From NCBI GenBank assembly GCA_937132145.1, contig CAKZNY010000385.1:1-6846 (forward strand): DNA of 6,846 nucleotides, read 5' to 3'. The notes beneath the pieces were generated by a model. It saw only the letters and a program-made list of their open reading frames with translations, did no database searches and was not told where the DNA came from. Source of the DNA: an uncultured Paracoccaceae bacterium (GTDB lineage: Bacteria; Pseudomonadota; Alphaproteobacteria; Rhodobacterales; Rhodobacteraceae). A program made the position numbers and the translations under genes. Shown here piece after piece: positions 6,736 through 6,846 of this stretch; positions within the stretch are counted from its first letter, which is position 1; each line of letters opens with the position of its first letter.

Positions 6736-6846
6736 TTTGTCCTGCCTTTATATAAGTCATCGGGTTAACGGCGGTGCCGCTTTTGAGTATCTCATAGTGA
6801 AGATGGGAGCCGCTGCTTCGGCCAGTGTTCCCCATATCACCAATTC
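6725..6846 (-). CDS. M23-family metallopeptidase, C-terminal end only (partial)
   Basis: Only the last 39 codons lie in the window; the 5' part continues beyond the right edge. The visible protein reads GNTGRSSGSHLHYEI and then VNPMTYIKAG. TGRSSGSHLHYE is the end of the LytM/M23 domain, and HLH is its conserved HxH motif, which supplies a zinc ligand and a catalytic histidine. VNPMTYI is the usual segment just after the domain. M23 enzymes cleave peptidoglycan cross-bridge peptides in the periplasm, though some members lack activity. The first zinc ligands (HxxxD) are outside the window, so activity cannot be judged. The TAA stop (6727-6725) lies inside the bactofilin start region, so the two genes are almost certainly co-transcribed. 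The order recalls the LmdC-BacA pair described in stalked alphaproteobacteria. Confidence 0.88.
   Translation of the reverse strand, partial: IGDMGNTGRSSGSHLHYEILKSGTAVNPMTYIKAGQNVF

Overview
The window looks like an ordinary chromosomal housekeeping segment from an alphaproteobacterium, most likely a marine member of the Rhodobacterales. The basis is the protein families and their order: an M23 peptidase next to a bactofilin, gyrA, folate-dependent trmFO, gluQ, a stand-alone hisI, and a divergent NifU-N/IscU-like protein beside hisI. GyrA also has an N-terminal extension, a CTD insertion and an acidic tail. The taxon is inferred from memory of these families, not from a database search.

Layout, left to right. 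Positions 1-277 hold a very small plus-strand membrane-protein gene (35-157). It is followed by a strong intrinsic terminator (246-277) that lies inside the 3' end of the next, convergent gene. Positions 240-707 (minus) encode an IscU-like scaffold protein that lacks the third cluster-ligand cysteine and probably starts at GTG. It is divergent from hisI (787-1146, plus). hisI meets gluQ (1132-1983, minus) tail to tail with a 15-bp overlap. gluQ overlaps the 3' end of trmFO (1971-3314, minus) by 13 bp, giving a two-gene tRNA-modification unit. Upstream of trmFO, and separated from it by a clear intrinsic terminator, is complete gyrA (3377-6115, minus). A further terminator (6219-6251) and a plausible promoter (6159-6188) separate gyrA from a bactofilin gene (6274-6735, minus). 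The start of the bactofilin gene overlaps the end of an M23 metallopeptidase gene that runs off the right edge (6725-6846).

Functionally there are four themes: envelope morphogenesis (M23 hydrolase plus bactofilin scaffold), DNA topology (GyrA), tRNA modification (TrmFO makes m5U54 in the T-loop, GluQRS glutamylates queuosine-34 of tRNA-Asp), and small metabolic or Fe-S functions (HisI, IscU-like protein). The terminators and overlaps divide the minus strand into at least three transcription units: M23-bactofilin, gyrA, and trmFO-gluQ.

I found no CRISPR array, insertion sequence, tRNA or rRNA gene, prophage or defence system. The window does not show a clearly new multi-gene system. The most interesting points are local: the terminator written into the coding end of a convergent gene, the cysteine-deficient scaffold protein, the unannotated membrane microprotein, and the bactofilin-peptidase pair.
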